A stretch of 64,000 nt of DNA from an uncultured Lachnospiraceae bacterium (GTDB lineage: Bacteria > Bacillota > Clostridia > Lachnospirales > Lachnospiraceae): positions 331,052 to 395,051 of the forward strand of contig CANQNN010000001.1 in assembly GCA_947625205.1 (NCBI GenBank), in the 5' to 3' direction. The notes under the pieces were generated by a model. That model was not told the origin of the DNA. It was given only the letters and a program-made list of their open reading frames with translations, and did not search any database. Both the position numbers and the translations under genes were made by a program. Of this stretch, positions 8,308 to 19,308 are shown piece after piece. Position 1 is the first letter of the stretch, and each line of letters starts with the position of its first letter.

Positions 8308-9222
8308 ATGTTTTGGACTAGACTCGGCAGCGGCATTCTGCTTGTGGTGGCTGCTATTGTACTGATTACAGCGGGAGGCCCCGCGCTCGCCGCCGCATTG
8401 TGTCTTATTTCCGTTATTGCCTATCGTGAACTGGGGAAGGCGCTTGGCTTTATCACAGACGATAAGAAAAAGAGGGCGCTGGAATATACGGGAATATCGC
8501 TTACGGTGATTTATTATATCTGGATCTTTTTTTCCGTATACTTAGAGTCCGCTCCGGTATCATCGGTACAGGCGGCACAGCTTTATGCGAGTATTTATAT
8601 ATACAGGGCGCTTGCATTTGGCATGGTGGCGGCGCTTATTGTCTTTTTGTTCGTATATGTGCTGCTTTTTCCCGCATATCATGGACGGGAGGTTATGGCG
8701 GCGTGTTTTTCTTTTCTGTATGCACCGGTGATGCTGTCCTTTCTCTATCTGACGAGAGAGGGATTCCTGCTGGGGCGGTATCTGGTGTGGTTTATTTTTC
8801 TCTGCTCGTGGGGGAGCGATACATGCGCTTACGCGGTGGGTGTATTGATCGGGAAACATAAGATGACGCCTAAGTTAAGCCCTAAGAAATCGATAGAGGG
8901 CGCCATAGGCGGCGTGGCCGGGGCGGCGCTCTTGTCTGCGCTGTATGCATATCTGATGCAACGGTATTTCCTCATGCCTTCGTACACAGCGTCGTACAGC
9001 CTGAGTACAGGCGCGGCGGCGGCGCTCGGCGCGGCGGGCGCTCTGGTGTCTATGGTGGGCGATCTCGCGGCGTCCGCATTTAAAAGAGATTACGGCATCA
9101 AAGATTACGGAAAGCTGATCCCCGGACATGGAGGCATTATGGACCGGTTTGACAGTGTGATCGTCACGGCGCCCCTCATTTTTATCGGACTGTCGCTTCT
9201 GCAGATTCCTCTGATGGTCTGA
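8308..9222 (+). CDS. cdsA: Phosphatidate cytidylyltransferase (CDP-diglyceride synthase)
   Basis: Integral membrane enzyme making CDP-diacylglycerol from phosphatidic acid and CTP, the branch point of phospholipid synthesis. The 304 residues contain about seven to eight hydrophobic segments. The C-terminal CTP-transferase signature is clear: SAFKRDYGIKDYGKLIPGHG followed by GIMDRFDS. A SPKKSIEGAIGG motif precedes it. GGAGGAG is well placed before the ATG. The position between uppS and dxr is the usual one. Confidence 0.96.
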   Translation: MFWTRLGSGILLVVAAIVLITAGGPALAAALCLISVIAYRELGKALGFITDDKKKRALEYTGISLTVIYYIWIFFSVYLESAPVSSVQAAQLYASIYIYRALAFGMVAALIVFLFVYVLLFPAYHGREVMAACFSFLYAPVMLSFLYLTREGFLLGRYLVWFIFLCSWGSDTCAYAVGVLIGKHKMTPKLSPKKSIEGAIGGVAGAALLSALYAYLMQRYFLMPSYTASYSLSTGAAAALGAAGALVSMVGDLAASAFKRDYGIKDYGKLIPGHGGIMDRFDSVIVTAPLIFIGLSLLQIPLMV

Positions 9223-9249
9223 GCACGGAAGACGGAGGGAGAAAACATA

Positions 9250-10407
9250 ATGTGTGTTATGAAAAAAATCGCAATACTTGGCTCTACAGGGTCTATCGGA
9301 ACACAGACGCTTGACATTGTCAGGAAAGAACCGGATCTGCAAGTGACTGCCATAGCTGCGGGCGCCAATGTGGAACGGATGGAACAACAGGTGCGGGAAT
9401 TTCATCCTGCGCTTGCGGCGATGTGGACACGGGAAGCCGCAGATGATCTGCGCGAGCGGGTCAAAGACCTGCCCGTGCGTGTGGAATACGGTATGGACGG
9501 TCTGTTGGCTGTAGCCACGCATGCGGATGCGGAGGTATTGGTGACTGCGATCGTGGGCATGATAGGTATAAGACCTACCATTGCAGCCATAGAAAGCGGT
9601 AAGACGATCGCGCTGGCCAACAAGGAAACGTTAGTTACGGCGGGACATATCATTATGCCCCTTGCGGCACGTGTGGGAGTTCCGATCCTGCCTGTGGACA
9701 GCGAGCACAGCGCTATCTTCCAATCCATGCACGGGGAGAACCGGGAGCGCGTGGAGAGGATCTATCTGACAGCGTCAGGCGGTCCTTTCAGGGGTAAAAA
9801 AAGAGAGGAACTGGCGGCCATGACGGTGGAGGATGCACTGAAGCACCCCAACTGGTCTATGGGACAAAAGGTTACTATAGATTCCTCTACTCTGGTAAAT
9901 AAGGGACTGGAAGTGATGGAAGCCAGATGGCTGTTTGATGTGGATCTGGATCAGATACAGGTGGTGGTGCATCCCCAGAGTATCATCCACTCCGCAGTGG
10001 GCTATGCGGACGGCGGCATCATGGCGCAGCTGGGCGTGCCGGACATGAAGCTGCCCATCCAGTATGCGCTCTTCTATCCGGACAGGCGGCCGATGGATAC
10101 GGGCAGAGTGGATTTCTTTAAGCTGGGACAGCTTACGTTTGAGGAGCCGGATACCGATACGTTTCGGGGGCTTGCGCTCGCATACCGTGCGGCCAGGCGC
10201 GGCGGAACGCTGCCGACAGTGTTTAACGCGGCTAATGAGAAGGCGGTCGCGCTCTTTTTACAGAAAAAGATCGCTTTTCTGCAGATACCGGAGCTGATCG
10301 AAAGCTCTATGGAAAACCATACTGTGACGGATGATCCCACGGTGGAGCAGATACTGGAAGCCGAAGCGGAGACTTATGATTATATAAAAATGAAGTTTGG
10401 AGAGTAA
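9250..10407 (+). CDS. dxr: 1-deoxy-D-xylulose 5-phosphate reductoisomerase
   Basis: First committed step of the MEP isoprenoid pathway, converting DXP to MEP with NADPH. It has the N-terminal NADPH motif ILGSTGSIGTQTLD, LANKETLV, the substrate and metal segment PVDSEHSAIFQ, and the TIDSSTLVNKGLEVMEA and VHPQSIIHSAV motifs. The 385-aa length is normal. A second in-frame ATG three codons in (9259) is possible, but the GGAGGG fits the first better. It overlaps the start of rseP. Confidence 0.97.
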   Translation: MCVMKKIAILGSTGSIGTQTLDIVRKEPDLQVTAIAAGANVERMEQQVREFHPALAAMWTREAADDLRERVKDLPVRVEYGMDGLLAVATHADAEVLVTAIVGMIGIRPTIAAIESGKTIALANKETLVTAGHIIMPLAARVGVPILPVDSEHSAIFQSMHGENRERVERIYLTASGGPFRGKKREELAAMTVEDALKHPNWSMGQKVTIDSSTLVNKGLEVMEARWLFDVDLDQIQVVVHPQSIIHSAVGYADGGIMAQLGVPDMKLPIQYALFYPDRRPMDTGRVDFFKLGQLTFEEPDTDTFRGLALAYRAARRGGTLPTVFNAANEKAVALFLQKKIAFLQIPELIESSMENHTVTDDPTVEQILEAEAETYDYIKMKFGE

Positions 10408-10411
10408 TACA

Positions 10412-11557
10412 TTGTTAAGAACGATTATTCTGTTTCTGATCATTTTCGGTGTTGTTGTCATATCGCATGAGTTCGGGCATTTTCTGGTCGGAAGGCGCAA
10501 CGGGATCCGTGTGCTCGAGTTCGCGGTAGGTATGGGACCGACTCTGTTTTCTTTTAAGAAGGGCGGCGTGAAGTATTCCCTGAAGCTGCTGCCTATCGGC
10601 GGCGCCTGTATGTTTGACGGTGAGGACGGTATGGAAACCGTAGAAAAGGCGCAGATACAGGAGGGCGACATACGGAAGCGGGCGATGACAGATACGGGCG
10701 TACCTCTGCCGGACAAAGAGAAGGCGCCGGAGGAGGAAGCTTCAGGTATCGCTTTTACGGAAGCGGGCGTCTGGAAACGGATCGCTACAGTGTTTGCAGG
10801 TCCTTTTTTCAATTTTATACTGGCGTTTGTTGTGGCGCTTGTGCTGACAGCTTTTTCGGGTGCGGATCTGCCGGTGGTGGGGCGCATCGCGGAAGATTCC
10901 GCCGCACAGGAGGCGGGGCTTATGGCGGGAGACGTCATCACGCAGGTCAATCATGAAAAGATTCATTTCTACAGAGAGATCATGGTGATTTCTGCCATGA
11001 ATCAGGGAGAAACTCTGGATATCCACTATACGCGCAACGGACAGAAGGGCGTGGCGAGGATCACGCCACAGTACGATGAAAATGACAACCGTTATTATAT
11101 TGGCATCATAGGAGCGGGAGAATATTTGAAGTGTAATCCGCTGCAGGTATTTCAGTACGGCTTCTATGAGGTCGGATACTACGCCAAGACGACCTATAAG
11201 AGCCTGTGGATGCTGCTTCGCGGACAGGTAAGCAAAGACGAGGTGTCGGGGCCTGTGGGGATCGCCCAGTTCGTCGGCGAGAGTTATGACCAGGCGGAAA
11301 AAAATTACGGGACGTCATCGGCGATATTGACAATGCTTGAGATCGTGGTGCTGTTATCCGTCAATCTCGGTATTCTGAATCTTCTTCCGCTGCCTGCACT
11401 GGACGGCGGGCGTCTTCTTTTCATGTTTGTGGAAGTAGTGCGCGGCAAACCTGTTCCGCCCGAGAAGGAAGGCATGGTCCATTTTGCGGGACTGGTTGTG
11501 TTCATGGTGCTGATGGTGTTTATTATGTATAATGATATTATGAAGATCGTGCGCTGA
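10412..11557 (+). CDS. rseP: RIP metalloprotease RseP (site-2 protease family)
   Basis: Intramembrane zinc protease that cleaves membrane-bound regulators such as anti-sigma factors, or signal-peptide remnants. The zinc motif HEFGH lies in the first transmembrane helix (residues 19-23 from this start), a PDZ domain lies near 150-215, and the second metal motif NLLPLPALDGGR is in the C-terminal helices. The start is probably the TTG at 10412, placed after GGAGAG (10399-10404); a TTG at 10397 in the same frame is the alternative. It overlaps or abuts dxr. A charged ~35-residue insertion between the first helices and the PDZ domain is typical of clostridial members. Confidence 0.94.
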   Translation: MLRTIILFLIIFGVVVISHEFGHFLVGRRNGIRVLEFAVGMGPTLFSFKKGGVKYSLKLLPIGGACMFDGEDGMETVEKAQIQEGDIRKRAMTDTGVPLPDKEKAPEEEASGIAFTEAGVWKRIATVFAGPFFNFILAFVVALVLTAFSGADLPVVGRIAEDSAAQEAGLMAGDVITQVNHEKIHFYREIMVISAMNQGETLDIHYTRNGQKGVARITPQYDENDNRYYIGIIGAGEYLKCNPLQVFQYGFYEVGYYAKTTYKSLWMLLRGQVSKDEVSGPVGIAQFVGESYDQAEKNYGTSSAILTMLEIVVLLSVNLGILNLLPLPALDGGRLLFMFVEVVRGKPVPPEKEGMVHFAGLVVFMVLMVFIMYNDIMKIVR

Positions 11558-11663
11558 TCGGGGTTCATTCAGAACCCTACAGCGTGTGGTTTCTGCGGGA
11601 TTCCCGCACAGTTCCTGTTTATTTACAATATATTTTCTGACGGGAGGTGCCTGATAAAACAAC

Positions 11664-12440
11664 ATGCGTTATATTACAGGTGTATACTGGGCGCGCGGCG
11701 CCGAGGCAGACAGCAATCAGGATTCGGTGGTTTTGCTGCAGGTGCTGACGGCGCGGGGGCGCGTCCTTATGGCGGCGGTCTGCGACGGTATGGGCGGCCA
11801 TGCACAGGGCGTTGCCGCCAGCAGTTACGTGACAAAGCGGCTTCAGGAATGGTTCTATGAGTCTCTGCTGCGGGCGATACGCAGGAAGAAAGCTTGCTGG
11901 GTCATCAGAAGGTCGTTGGACAGGCTGGTGTATCATATGCAGGAGAAGCTGGAAGAATACGGCAGACGTCAGGGCGTCAGTCTCGGCGCCGCAATGACGG
12001 TGGCGGTGTTATGGGAAAAGACATATTATCTCTGGCATCTGGGTGACACCAGGGCATACCGGTTTGCCGGAACCGGCAGCGCGGCACACAGGCGGGATAG
12101 GGGAATCGGTCGTAGGCGGAGAGCGCCCGGAGTGTCATGTATGACCCGCGATCATACAGAGGGAGCCGGACGGTTGACAAAATGTGTGGGCAACTTCGGC
12201 CATGCCAGGCCGGATTTTATGACAGGGATCCTAAAAGAAGGCCAGGGAATGCTTCTGTGCAGTAACGGATTTTGCCGTCATACATCAGATGCGGAACTGT
12301 CAGAGGTTCTTGACCCGCGTCAGATCAGGGAAGAAGAACAGATCGGACGAAGACTTCGGGAGATCGGCAGCGCGTGCGTGAGAAGGGGCGGGAAGGACGA
12401 TCTGTCAGCGATTTACATCAAAGCAGAGAAAATGCGGTAA
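11664..12440 (+). CDS. PP2C-family protein phosphatase with altered metal motif
   Basis: Predicted Ser/Thr phosphatase that would counter the kinase encoded next. The PP2C order is recognisable: NQD near residue 19, VCDGMGGHAQG, GAAMTVAV, LWHLGDTRAY, MTRDHTE, LTKCVGN, and the closing GKDDLSAIYI. In the motif normally written SDG the protein has LLCSNGFC, so the Asp that binds the second metal ion is Asn. A stretch of ~20 basic/Ser/Arg residues (about 135-155) replaces the flap region. At 258 aa it is slightly longer than PrpC. Activity may be weakened. The kinase gene follows; its open frame overlaps this gene if read from an upstream GTG. Confidence 0.82.
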   Translation: MRYITGVYWARGAEADSNQDSVVLLQVLTARGRVLMAAVCDGMGGHAQGVAASSYVTKRLQEWFYESLLRAIRRKKACWVIRRSLDRLVYHMQEKLEEYGRRQGVSLGAAMTVAVLWEKTYYLWHLGDTRAYRFAGTGSAAHRRDRGIGRRRRAPGVSCMTRDHTEGAGRLTKCVGNFGHARPDFMTGILKEGQGMLLCSNGFCRHTSDAELSEVLDPRQIREEEQIGRRLREIGSACVRRGGKDDLSAIYIKAEKMR

Positions 12441-12535
12441 ATGCAGACCGCACAGCGGCAGGGCAATGTAAAAGGGAAGACCTTGCGGAAAGAGAAAAGC
12501 AGATCAGAAGGAAACGGGAAAGGAATAAAAGGCAG

Positions 12536-13513
12536 ATGACATATAAAAACGGCACGGACAACGGAGTGAAGCGGCTGCAGCATAAATGTCATATTGGCAA
12601 ATATGAGATTATAAGGATGCTGGGACAGGGCGGAGAGGGGCTGGTATATCTGGCATATGATAGGAACTTGGACCGTTTTGCCGCCATCAAAAAAGTGGGA
12701 GAGGACAAGGCGCAGGCAGACGGATGGATCGTCAAAGAGGCGGAGTTCCTGCAGAAGCTCAGACATCCGATGCTGCCGGTGGTCTATGATCTGTTCAGGG
12801 AGGATGCATGGTATCTGGTCATGGAGTATGTGCAAGGCATAACGCTTCGGGATTATATCGCGCACAACGGAGCCGTGGATGAGCAGAAAGCCTGCGCCTG
12901 GGCGGGACAACTGGCGGATATACTGGAATATCTGCACACACAGGAAACACCTGTTATTTATTGTGATCTGAAACCGGATAACATTATGGTCTGTCCGGAC
13001 GGCAATCTGAAACTGGTAGACTTCGGCGCGGCATACAGACGGAATTTCGGCGCAGATCGTGCGGACGTTATGGCTGCGACGAATGGGTATGCGGCGCCGG
13101 AACAGTTCGGACAGACGGGAGTAAACGGGCAACTGGCAGGGCATGGAGGGACGGGAAGACACACCTGCGGGTATGCCGATGAGAGAAGCGATATCTATGC
13201 ACTGGGAAAAGTATTGTATTATGTTGTCACCGGCGCGGACCCCGGCGAGCCGCCGTATGCTTTACTGTCGGTGCGAGAATATCAGCCGGTTCTGTCCTCG
13301 GGGCTGGAGCGCCTGATCGGAAAATGTATGGAGGAGGAACCGCAGAAGCGCTATCAGACGGCGGCCCAGGTCAGGAAGGATCTGTCGGGATGCGGAAAAG
13401 GGAAATATGTGCCGCGCAGACGCGGTTTTATCAGGGCGGTGGAGAAAAGAATATGGCTGAGGGAAAAGTCAGACAATTCGGGTGGTGTACTTTTGGACAT
13501 AAAAAATGTATAA
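12536..13513 (+). CDS. Soluble serine/threonine protein kinase
   Basis: Hanks-type kinase domain with every core element: the Gly-rich loop GQGGEGLVY, the catalytic Lys in AAIKK, the Glu in KEAEFL, the catalytic loop written YCDLKPDN instead of HRD, DFGAA, and GYAAPEQFG. Unlike PrkC there is no transmembrane helix and no PASTA repeat; the C-terminus is a short basic tail. A ~20-residue Gly/His-rich insertion follows the APE motif. The start is uncertain: the frame is open from a GTG at 12374, inside the phosphatase gene, but the extra residues are highly charged and no RBS is seen, so the ATG at 12536 after AAAGGA is preferred. Targets are unknown. Confidence 0.85.
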   Translation: MTYKNGTDNGVKRLQHKCHIGKYEIIRMLGQGGEGLVYLAYDRNLDRFAAIKKVGEDKAQADGWIVKEAEFLQKLRHPMLPVVYDLFREDAWYLVMEYVQGITLRDYIAHNGAVDEQKACAWAGQLADILEYLHTQETPVIYCDLKPDNIMVCPDGNLKLVDFGAAYRRNFGADRADVMAATNGYAAPEQFGQTGVNGQLAGHGGTGRHTCGYADERSDIYALGKVLYYVVTGADPGEPPYALLSVREYQPVLSSGLERLIGKCMEEEPQKRYQTAAQVRKDLSGCGKGKYVPRRRGFIRAVEKRIWLREKSDNSGGVLLDIKNV

Positions 13514-13514
13514 T
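13486..13514 (+). promoter_or_regulatory. Candidate promoter for ispG-polC overlapping the kinase stop
   Basis: A perfect -10 (TATAAT, 13509-13514) contains the kinase stop codon TAA. The -35 at 17-nt spacing is weak (TGTACT). It would let ispG and polC be transcribed apart from the upstream genes. Confidence 0.5.
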
Positions 13515-13536
13515 ATGACAAGAGGAGAGATCATCT

Positions 13537-14616
13537 ATGCATCGTGAACATACGAAGACAGTACATATAGGCGACAGAGTGATAGGCGGCGGCAATCCGA
13601 TTCTGATCCAGTCTATGACGAATACGAAGACGGAGGACGTGGAGGCGACAGTAGCGCAGATCCTCAGGCTGGAAAAAGCGGGGTGCGAGATCGTCCGCTG
13701 TACCGTACCAACGGCAGAGGCGGCGGCGGCGATTGCCGCAATCAGGCCGAGGATCCATATTCCTCTTGTGGCGGATATACATTTTGATTACAAGATGGCG
13801 ATCGCGGCGATCGAGAACGGCGCTGACAAGATACGGATCAATCCGGGCAATATCGGCGGAAAAGATAAGGTGGAAGCTGTCGTTAAAGCGGCGAAGGAGC
13901 GTGGCGTCCCCATTCGTGTGGGGGTCAACAGCGGTTCTCTGGAGAAGGATCTTGTGGCAAAATACCACGGCGTGACAGCTGAGGGCCTGGTCGAGAGCGC
14001 GCTGGATAAGGTCGGCATAATAGAGGATATGGGCTACGACAACATAGTGATCAGCATTAAGGCCTCCGATGTGATGCTGTGCGTGCATGCCCATGAGCTG
14101 CTTGCGCAGAAAACGGATCATCCGCTTCATGTGGGCATCACGGAGGCGGGAACCGTGCAGAGCGGTAATATCAAGTCCGCCATCGGGCTGGGTCTGATAC
14201 TGAATCAGGGCATCGGCGATACGGTCCGTGTATCTTTGACGGGCGACCCTGTGGAAGAAATCAAATCGGCCAGGCTGATCCTGCGCACCCTTGGACTGCG
14301 CAAGGGCGGCATAGAAGTGGTATCCTGCCCGACTTGCGGCCGGACCAGGATAGATCTGATCGGACTGGCTAACAAGGTGGAAGAGATGGTTGCGGATATT
14401 CCGCTCGATATCAGGGTGGCAGTGATGGGCTGCGCCGTCAACGGACCGGGAGAGGCGAAGGAAGCGGATATTGGCATTGCGGGCGGTATAGGTGAAGGAC
14501 TGCTGATAAGGAAGGGCGAGATCGTAAAAAAAGTTCCGGAGGATAAGCTGCTCGATACCTTGCGGGAAGAACTTTTGAACTGGGAGAATAACCGGAATGG
14601 GGAAGAAGTTTTTTGA
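13537..14616 (+). CDS. ispG: 4-hydroxy-3-methylbut-2-enyl diphosphate synthase (flavodoxin/ferredoxin)
   Basis: Penultimate step of the MEP pathway, converting MEcPP to HMBPP with a [4Fe-4S] cluster. The short bacterial form (359 aa) has the N-terminal TIM-barrel beginning [16 protein letters not shown] and the cluster ligands C264 and C267 (CPTCGRT), C299 ([10 protein letters not shown]) and E306. It is preceded by an AGGAGAG RBS. The 3' end overlaps the polC start by 20 bases. Together with dxr it shows that the MEP route supplies isoprenoids here. Confidence 0.97.
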   Translation: MHREHTKTVHIGDRVIGGGNPILIQSMTNTKTEDVEATVAQILRLEKAGCEIVRCTVPTAEAAAAIAAIRPRIHIPLVADIHFDYKMAIAAIENGADKIRINPGNIGGKDKVEAVVKAAKERGVPIRVGVNSGSLEKDLVAKYHGVTAEGLVESALDKVGIIEDMGYDNIVISIKASDVMLCVHAHELLAQKTDHPLHVGITEAGTVQSGNIKSAIGLGLILNQGIGDTVRVSLTGDPVEEIKSARLILRTLGLRKGGIEVVSCPTCGRTRIDLIGLANKVEEMVADIPLDIRVAVMGCAVNGPGEAKEADIGIAGGIGEGLLIRKGEIVKKVPEDKLLDTLREELLNWENNRNGEEVF

Positions 14617-17600
14617 TGTGTTTCCTACATTAAAATTAGATGAGGGCATAAGAGAGCTGTATGAACAGGTTACAGTGGACAGAGTTTCCTCCACGAAGCG
14701 GCAGGATCTTCTGCGCATTTATATTTCCTCCGACCGGCTGATCCGGAAAGAGGATGTTTACAAGGTGGAAAGGGCCGTAAAGAAACAGTTTTTTCCGACC
14801 GCGTTCATGGTGATCAGGATCTACGAGAGATTTCATCTGTCTGCCCAGTATACGCCCGAAAAGCTGATGGACGCCTACCGGGACAGTATATTGCTGGAGC
14901 TGCGGGAATATTCGCCTGTGGAATACAATCTGTTTAAGAAGGCGGACATTGAATTCACACAGGACGGCAGAATGCTCATGACGTTGGAAGAAACGGTGCT
15001 TGGCAAGTCAAGAGCAGACGAGTTGCTCCGCATTCTGGAGAAAATATTTACAGAGCGTTGCGGGCTGGCTATCGATATACAGGTGTCCTATAAAGAGCCC
15101 TCGGAGGGAAGATACAAGAAAGAGGACGAGCACAGGATCGCCATGCAGGTGGCGGAGATCTCCGCCAGGGCCGGTCATGGAACGGCGTCGGCGGTAGACA
15201 CTGCAAAAGAGAGCGGAGAAGAGAACAATATACGGCTTTCGGCAGAGGATGGCAGGAGAGCGTCAGACGCTGCAGAGCGGCCGCTTAAGCGTTCTGACGA
15301 TCCCGATGTGATATACGGCAAAGATTTTGACGATGAGGCGATGCCGATCAGCGATATCATCGGAGAGATGGGTGAGGTGGCTATCCGCGGTAAGATCATC
15401 GGTACGGACAGAAGGGACATTAAGAACGAGAGAGTCATCCTGATCTATCATATTACGGACTTTACGGATACCATGACTTTTAAGATCTTTGTACACAGTC
15501 AACAGGCGGATGATATAACAGCTGATATGAAAGAAGGCTCATTCGTGAAGGTGAAGGGCATGACGGTGCTGGACAAGTTTGACCATGAGCTTGCCATCGG
15601 ATCCGTAGCGGGTATTAAGAAGATTCCTGATTTCACGGTTGCGCGCATGGATACGAGCGCGCGCAAGAGGGTGGAGCTGCATTGTCACACGAAGATGAGC
15701 GATATGGATGGCGTGTCTGAAGTAAAGGATATTGTTAAGCGCGCCTATAAGTGGGGACATCCGGCAATTGCGATCACCGACCACGGGGTCGTGCAGTCAT
15801 TTCCGGTTGCAAACCATGTGTGGGAGGACTTGTGGAAGGCGGAAGCGGCTAAGCGGAAAGAAGCGGGGGATCCCAGTCCCGATAAGCAGGATTTCTTTAA
15901 GGTGATCTACGGCGTGGAGGCGTATTTTGTGGACGATCTGCATGATATCGCCACCAACGACAAAGGACAGAATTTCCGCCAGGATTTTGTAGTATTCGAT
16001 ATTGAGACAACGGGCTTTTCGCCTGTGGAGAACCGGATCATAGAGATCGGGGCGGTTAAAGTGTGCGGCGGTAAGATCACTGAGCGCTTTTCCACTTTTG
16101 TCGATCCAGAGGTTCCGATACCTTTTGAGATAGAGAAACTGACAGGCATCAATGATTCCGCGGTGCTCAATGCGGAGAAGATCGAGACGGTCCTCCCGCG
16201 GTTTCTGACGTTTTGCGAAGGCTGTATGCTTGTGGCGCACAATGCCGGATTCGACATGGGCTTTATCATGGAAAACTGTGACAGACTGGGCATACCGCAT
16301 GATTTTACCTATGTGGATACGGTGGGAATGGCGAGAGTCATGATCCCGTCTTTGTCCAGACATACGCTGGATACGGTGGCAAAAGCGCTGGGCGTATCCC
16401 TGTTAAACCATCACAGGGCGGTGGACGATGCGGAGGCGACTGCGGAGATCTTCGTCAAGCTGATCGACAGGATGGAGGACGAAGGGATCACTACGCTTGC
16501 GCAGATCAATGAGAAGGGCAAGGCAAGCCCCGATATCATCAAGCGTCTGCCGACTTATCACGGTATTATTCTGGCGAAGAACAATGTGGGACGTATGAAT
16601 CTGTACAGGCTGGTATCGATGTCCCATCTCAATTATTTTGCGAGAAGACCGAGGATTCCCAAGAGTATTTTAAACCAGTACCGGGAGGGACTCATTGTGG
16701 GAAGCGCCTGCGAGGCGGGCGAGCTTTACCGCGCCCTCGTAGAAGGAAAACCGGATGCGGAGATAGCAAGGCTGGTAAGCTTTTATGATTATCTGGAGAT
16801 ACAGCCGCTTGGAAATAACGAGTATATGATCGACTCCGATAAAATAACAAGCGTTACATCTATGGAGGATATAAAGGAGCTGAACAGAAAGATCGTGCGG
16901 CTCGGCGAGCAGTTTCATAAGCCGGTGGTGGCCACATGCGACGTGCATTTTTTGAATCCCGAGGACGAGGTATACCGCCGCATTATCATGGCGGGACAGG
17001 GATTCCCGGACGCGGATCATCAGGCGCCCCTGTATCTGCGCACAACGGAAGAGATGCTTGCGGAATTTGCGTATCTGGGAAGCGACAAGGCGGAGGAAGT
17101 GGTGATCACCAACACAAACCTCATAGCCGATATGATAGACACGATGTCTCCGGTACGCCCGGATAAGTGTCCGCCTGTTATAGAGGACAGCGACAGACAG
17201 TTGACGGAGATCTGTTATAACAGAGCGCATGAGCTGTACGGCGAGAATCTGCCGCAGATCGTTAAGGACCGTCTGGAGAAAGAACTTCACTCTATTATAT
17301 CCAACGGGTTTGCGGTCATGTATATCATCGCGCAGAAGCTTGTGTGGAAATCGGTGGAGGACGGTTATCTGGTGGGGTCGCGTGGCTCTGTGGGAAGCTC
17401 CTTCGTGGCGTATCTTGCCGGGATCACGGAAGTCAACTCCTTAAGTCCGCATTATCTGTGCCCCAAATGTTATTACTATGATTTTGATTCCGAGGAAGTG
17501 AAAGCCTATAGCGGCGGCGCGGGATGCGATATGCCGGATAAGACCTGTCCGGTCTGTGGGACGCCCCTTAGAAAAGAAGGATTCGACATTCCCTTTGAAA

Positions 17601-19069
17601 CGTTTCTGGGCTTCAAGGGTGACAAAGAGCCCGATATCGACCTGAATTTCTCCGGTGAATACCAGAGTAAGGCGCATAAATATACGGAGGTCATTTTTGG
17701 CAGCGGGCAGACCTACCGCGCGGGTACGATCGCAACGCTGGCGGATAAGACAGCTTTCGGATATGTCAAGAACTATTATGAAGAGCGCGGAAAGCATAAG
17801 CGGGCCTGTGAGATCAACCGTATAGTCGCCGGATGTACCGGCGTCCGCAGAAGCACGGGACAGCACCCCGGCGGTATCGTTGTACTGCCGGTGGGGGAGG
17901 ACATCAATTCTTTTACGCCTGTTCAGCACCCGGCAAACGATGTGACGACGGATATCATAACCACTCACTTTGACTACCATTCTATAGACCATAACCTGTT
18001 GAAGCTTGATATACTCGGTCATGATGATCCGACTATGATTCGTATGCTGCAGGATCTGACCGGTATTGATCCTGTCAAAATACCGCTGGACGACCCCGGA
18101 GTTATGTCCCTGTTTGCGTCCACAGAGGCTTTGGGTATAACGCCGGAACAGATCGGGGGCTGTAAGCTGGGATGCCTGGGCATCCCGGAATTCGGTACGG
18201 ATTTCGTTATTCAGATGGTTATGGATGCCAAACCCAGGTGCTTTACCGATCTGGTGCGTATTTCGGGGCTGTCGCACGGAACGGATGTATGGCTGGGAAA
18301 TGCGCAGACTCTGATCGAGGAGGGAAAAGCGACCATATCCACGGCGATCTGTTGCCGTGACGATATCATGATCTATCTGATACAGATGGGCGTAGAGCCT
18401 TCGCTTTCTTTTACCATCATGGAAAGCGTGCGTAAGGGCAAAGGATTAAAGCCGGAGTGGGAGGAAGCGATGCTTGCGGCCAATGTGCCGGAATGGTATA
18501 TCTGGTCCTGCAAGAAGATACAATATATGTTCCCGAAGGCCCATGCGGCGGCGTATGTTATGATGGCGTGGCGTATCGCCTACTGCAAGATAAACTATCC
18601 GCTGGCATATTATGCGGCTTTCTTCAGCATTCGCGCATCCGCTTTTTCCTATGAACTGATGTGCCGCGGCCAGGCGCATCTGGAAAATGTGATGGCGGAT
18701 TATAAGAGGAGAAGCGATGAACTGTCCAAAAAGGAGCAGGATACCTACCGGGACATGAGGATCGTGCAGGAGATGTACGCGAGAGGCTTTGAATTTGTGC
18801 CGATCGATATTTTCTCGGCCCAGTCCAGGCTGTTTCAGATCGTGGACGGTAAGCTGATGCCGTCCATCAACAGTATAGACGGCGTGGGACAGCAGGTGGC
18901 GGATGCCATCGTGGAGGCGGCAAAAGACGGGCCGTTTTTGAGTAAGGATGATTTCAGACAGAGGACCAAGGCTTCCAAGACTATCGTTGACCTGATGGAC
19001 GAGCTGGGTCTTCTGGGCGATCTGCCGGAATCCAATCAGATCAGTCTGTTTGATTTTATAGGTGCATAG
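14597..19069 (+). CDS. polC: DNA polymerase III alpha subunit, PolC type
   Basis: Replicative polymerase of low-GC Gram-positives, 1490 aa. The domains run in the PolC order: an N-terminal region, an OB-fold (about 245-340), a PHP domain with [11 protein letters not shown] (His near 362), a DEDD 3'-5' exonuclease inserted in PHP (FDIETTG, Asp near 468; later HNAGFDMGF and HHRAVDDA), then the polymerase. The catalytic palm has GSRGSVGSS and PDIDLNFSG (Asp near 1013 and 1015). A Cys-rich zinc motif lies just before the palm Asp pair. The C-terminal helix-hairpin-helix region reads [16 protein letters not shown] and the protein ends in QISLFDF, a clamp-binding motif. It overlaps ispG. Confidence 0.98.
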   Translation: MGKKFFDVFPTLKLDEGIRELYEQVTVDRVSSTKRQDLLRIYISSDRLIRKEDVYKVERAVKKQFFPTAFMVIRIYERFHLSAQYTPEKLMDAYRDSILLELREYSPVEYNLFKKADIEFTQDGRMLMTLEETVLGKSRADELLRILEKIFTERCGLAIDIQVSYKEPSEGRYKKEDEHRIAMQVAEISARAGHGTASAVDTAKESGEENNIRLSAEDGRRASDAAERPLKRSDDPDVIYGKDFDDEAMPISDIIGEMGEVAIRGKIIGTDRRDIKNERVILIYHITDFTDTMTFKIFVHSQQADDITADMKEGSFVKVKGMTVLDKFDHELAIGSVAGIKKIPDFTVARMDTSARKRVELHCHTKMSDMDGVSEVKDIVKRAYKWGHPAIAITDHGVVQSFPVANHVWEDLWKAEAAKRKEAGDPSPDKQDFFKVIYGVEAYFVDDLHDIATNDKGQNFRQDFVVFDIETTGFSPVENRIIEIGAVKVCGGKITERFSTFVDPEVPIPFEIEKLTGINDSAVLNAEKIETVLPRFLTFCEGCMLVAHNAGFDMGFIMENCDRLGIPHDFTYVDTVGMARVMIPSLSRHTLDTVAKALGVSLLNHHRAVDDAEATAEIFVKLIDRMEDEGITTLAQINEKGKASPDIIKRLPTYHGIILAKNNVGRMNLYRLVSMSHLNYFARRPRIPKSILNQYREGLIVGSACEAGELYRALVEGKPDAEIARLVSFYDYLEIQPLGNNEYMIDSDKITSVTSMEDIKELNRKIVRLGEQFHKPVVATCDVHFLNPEDEVYRRIIMAGQGFPDADHQAPLYLRTTEEMLAEFAYLGSDKAEEVVITNTNLIADMIDTMSPVRPDKCPPVIEDSDRQLTEICYNRAHELYGENLPQIVKDRLEKELHSIISNGFAVMYIIAQKLVWKSVEDGYLVGSRGSVGSSFVAYLAGITEVNSLSPHYLCPKCYYYDFDSEEVKAYSGGAGCDMPDKTCPVCGTPLRKEGFDIPFETFLGFKGDKEPDIDLNFSGEYQSKAHKYTEVIFGSGQTYRAGTIATLADKTAFGYVKNYYEERGKHKRACEINRIVAGCTGVRRSTGQHPGGIVVLPVGEDINSFTPVQHPANDVTTDIITTHFDYHSIDHNLLKLDILGHDDPTMIRMLQDLTGIDPVKIPLDDPGVMSLFASTEALGITPEQIGGCKLGCLGIPEFGTDFVIQMVMDAKPRCFTDLVRISGLSHGTDVWLGNAQTLIEEGKATISTAICCRDDIMIYLIQMGVEPSLSFTIMESVRKGKGLKPEWEEAMLAANVPEWYIWSCKKIQYMFPKAHAAAYVMMAWRIAYCKINYPLAYYAAFFSIRASAFSYELMCRGQAHLENVMADYKRRSDELSKKEQDTYRDMRIVQEMYARGFEFVPIDIFSAQSRLFQIVDGKLMPSINSIDGVGQQVADAIVEAAKDGPFLSKDDFRQRTKASKTIVDLMDELGLLGDLPESNQISLFDFIGA

Positions 19070-19100
19070 CGCCAAAACACCAAAAATATAAAAAAAGTAC

Positions 19101-19129
19101 TTGCATTCTCCTGTGAAATATAATAGAAT
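19101..19129 (+). promoter_or_regulatory. Promoter of tRNA-Glu
   Basis: TTGCAT (19101-19106), a 17-nt spacer and TAGAAT (19124-19129) end about 20 nt before the tRNA. Confidence 0.75.
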
Positions 19130-19148
19130 AAGCAAGTGTCAAACAGAT

Positions 19149-19220
19149 GGCTCGTTGGTCAAGCGGTTAAGACGCCGCCCTCTCACGGCGGAAACAGGGG
19201 TTCGATTCCCCTACGAGCTG
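19149..19220 (+). tRNA. tRNA-Glu (anticodon CTC)
   Basis: A 72-nt cloverleaf. The acceptor arm GGCTCGT pairs with ACGAGCT (one G-T at position 1). The anticodon stem CCGCC/GGCGG holds the loop CTCTCAC, so the anticodon is CTC (codon GAG). The T arm is AGGGG-TTCGATT-CCCCT. No CCA is encoded. It stands alone between polC and the YbaK-type gene with its own promoter. Confidence 0.95.
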
Positions 19221-19221
19221 T

Positions 19222-19259
19222 GAAACGCTGGAATCTTTATATAAAGGTTTCAGCGTTTG
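19222..19259 (+). terminator. Stem-loop after tRNA-Glu
   Basis: AAACGCTG (19223-19230) pairs with CAGCGTTT (19251-19258), and the stem continues inward through CTTT/AAAG. It begins two bases after the tRNA. The T-tract after it is poor, so it may be a processing or termination structure. Confidence 0.6.
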
Positions 19260-19308
19260 TACGTTTCAAATCCGGACAGGGGCATTGCGGCCGGAATCGG
19301 GGGCATAT

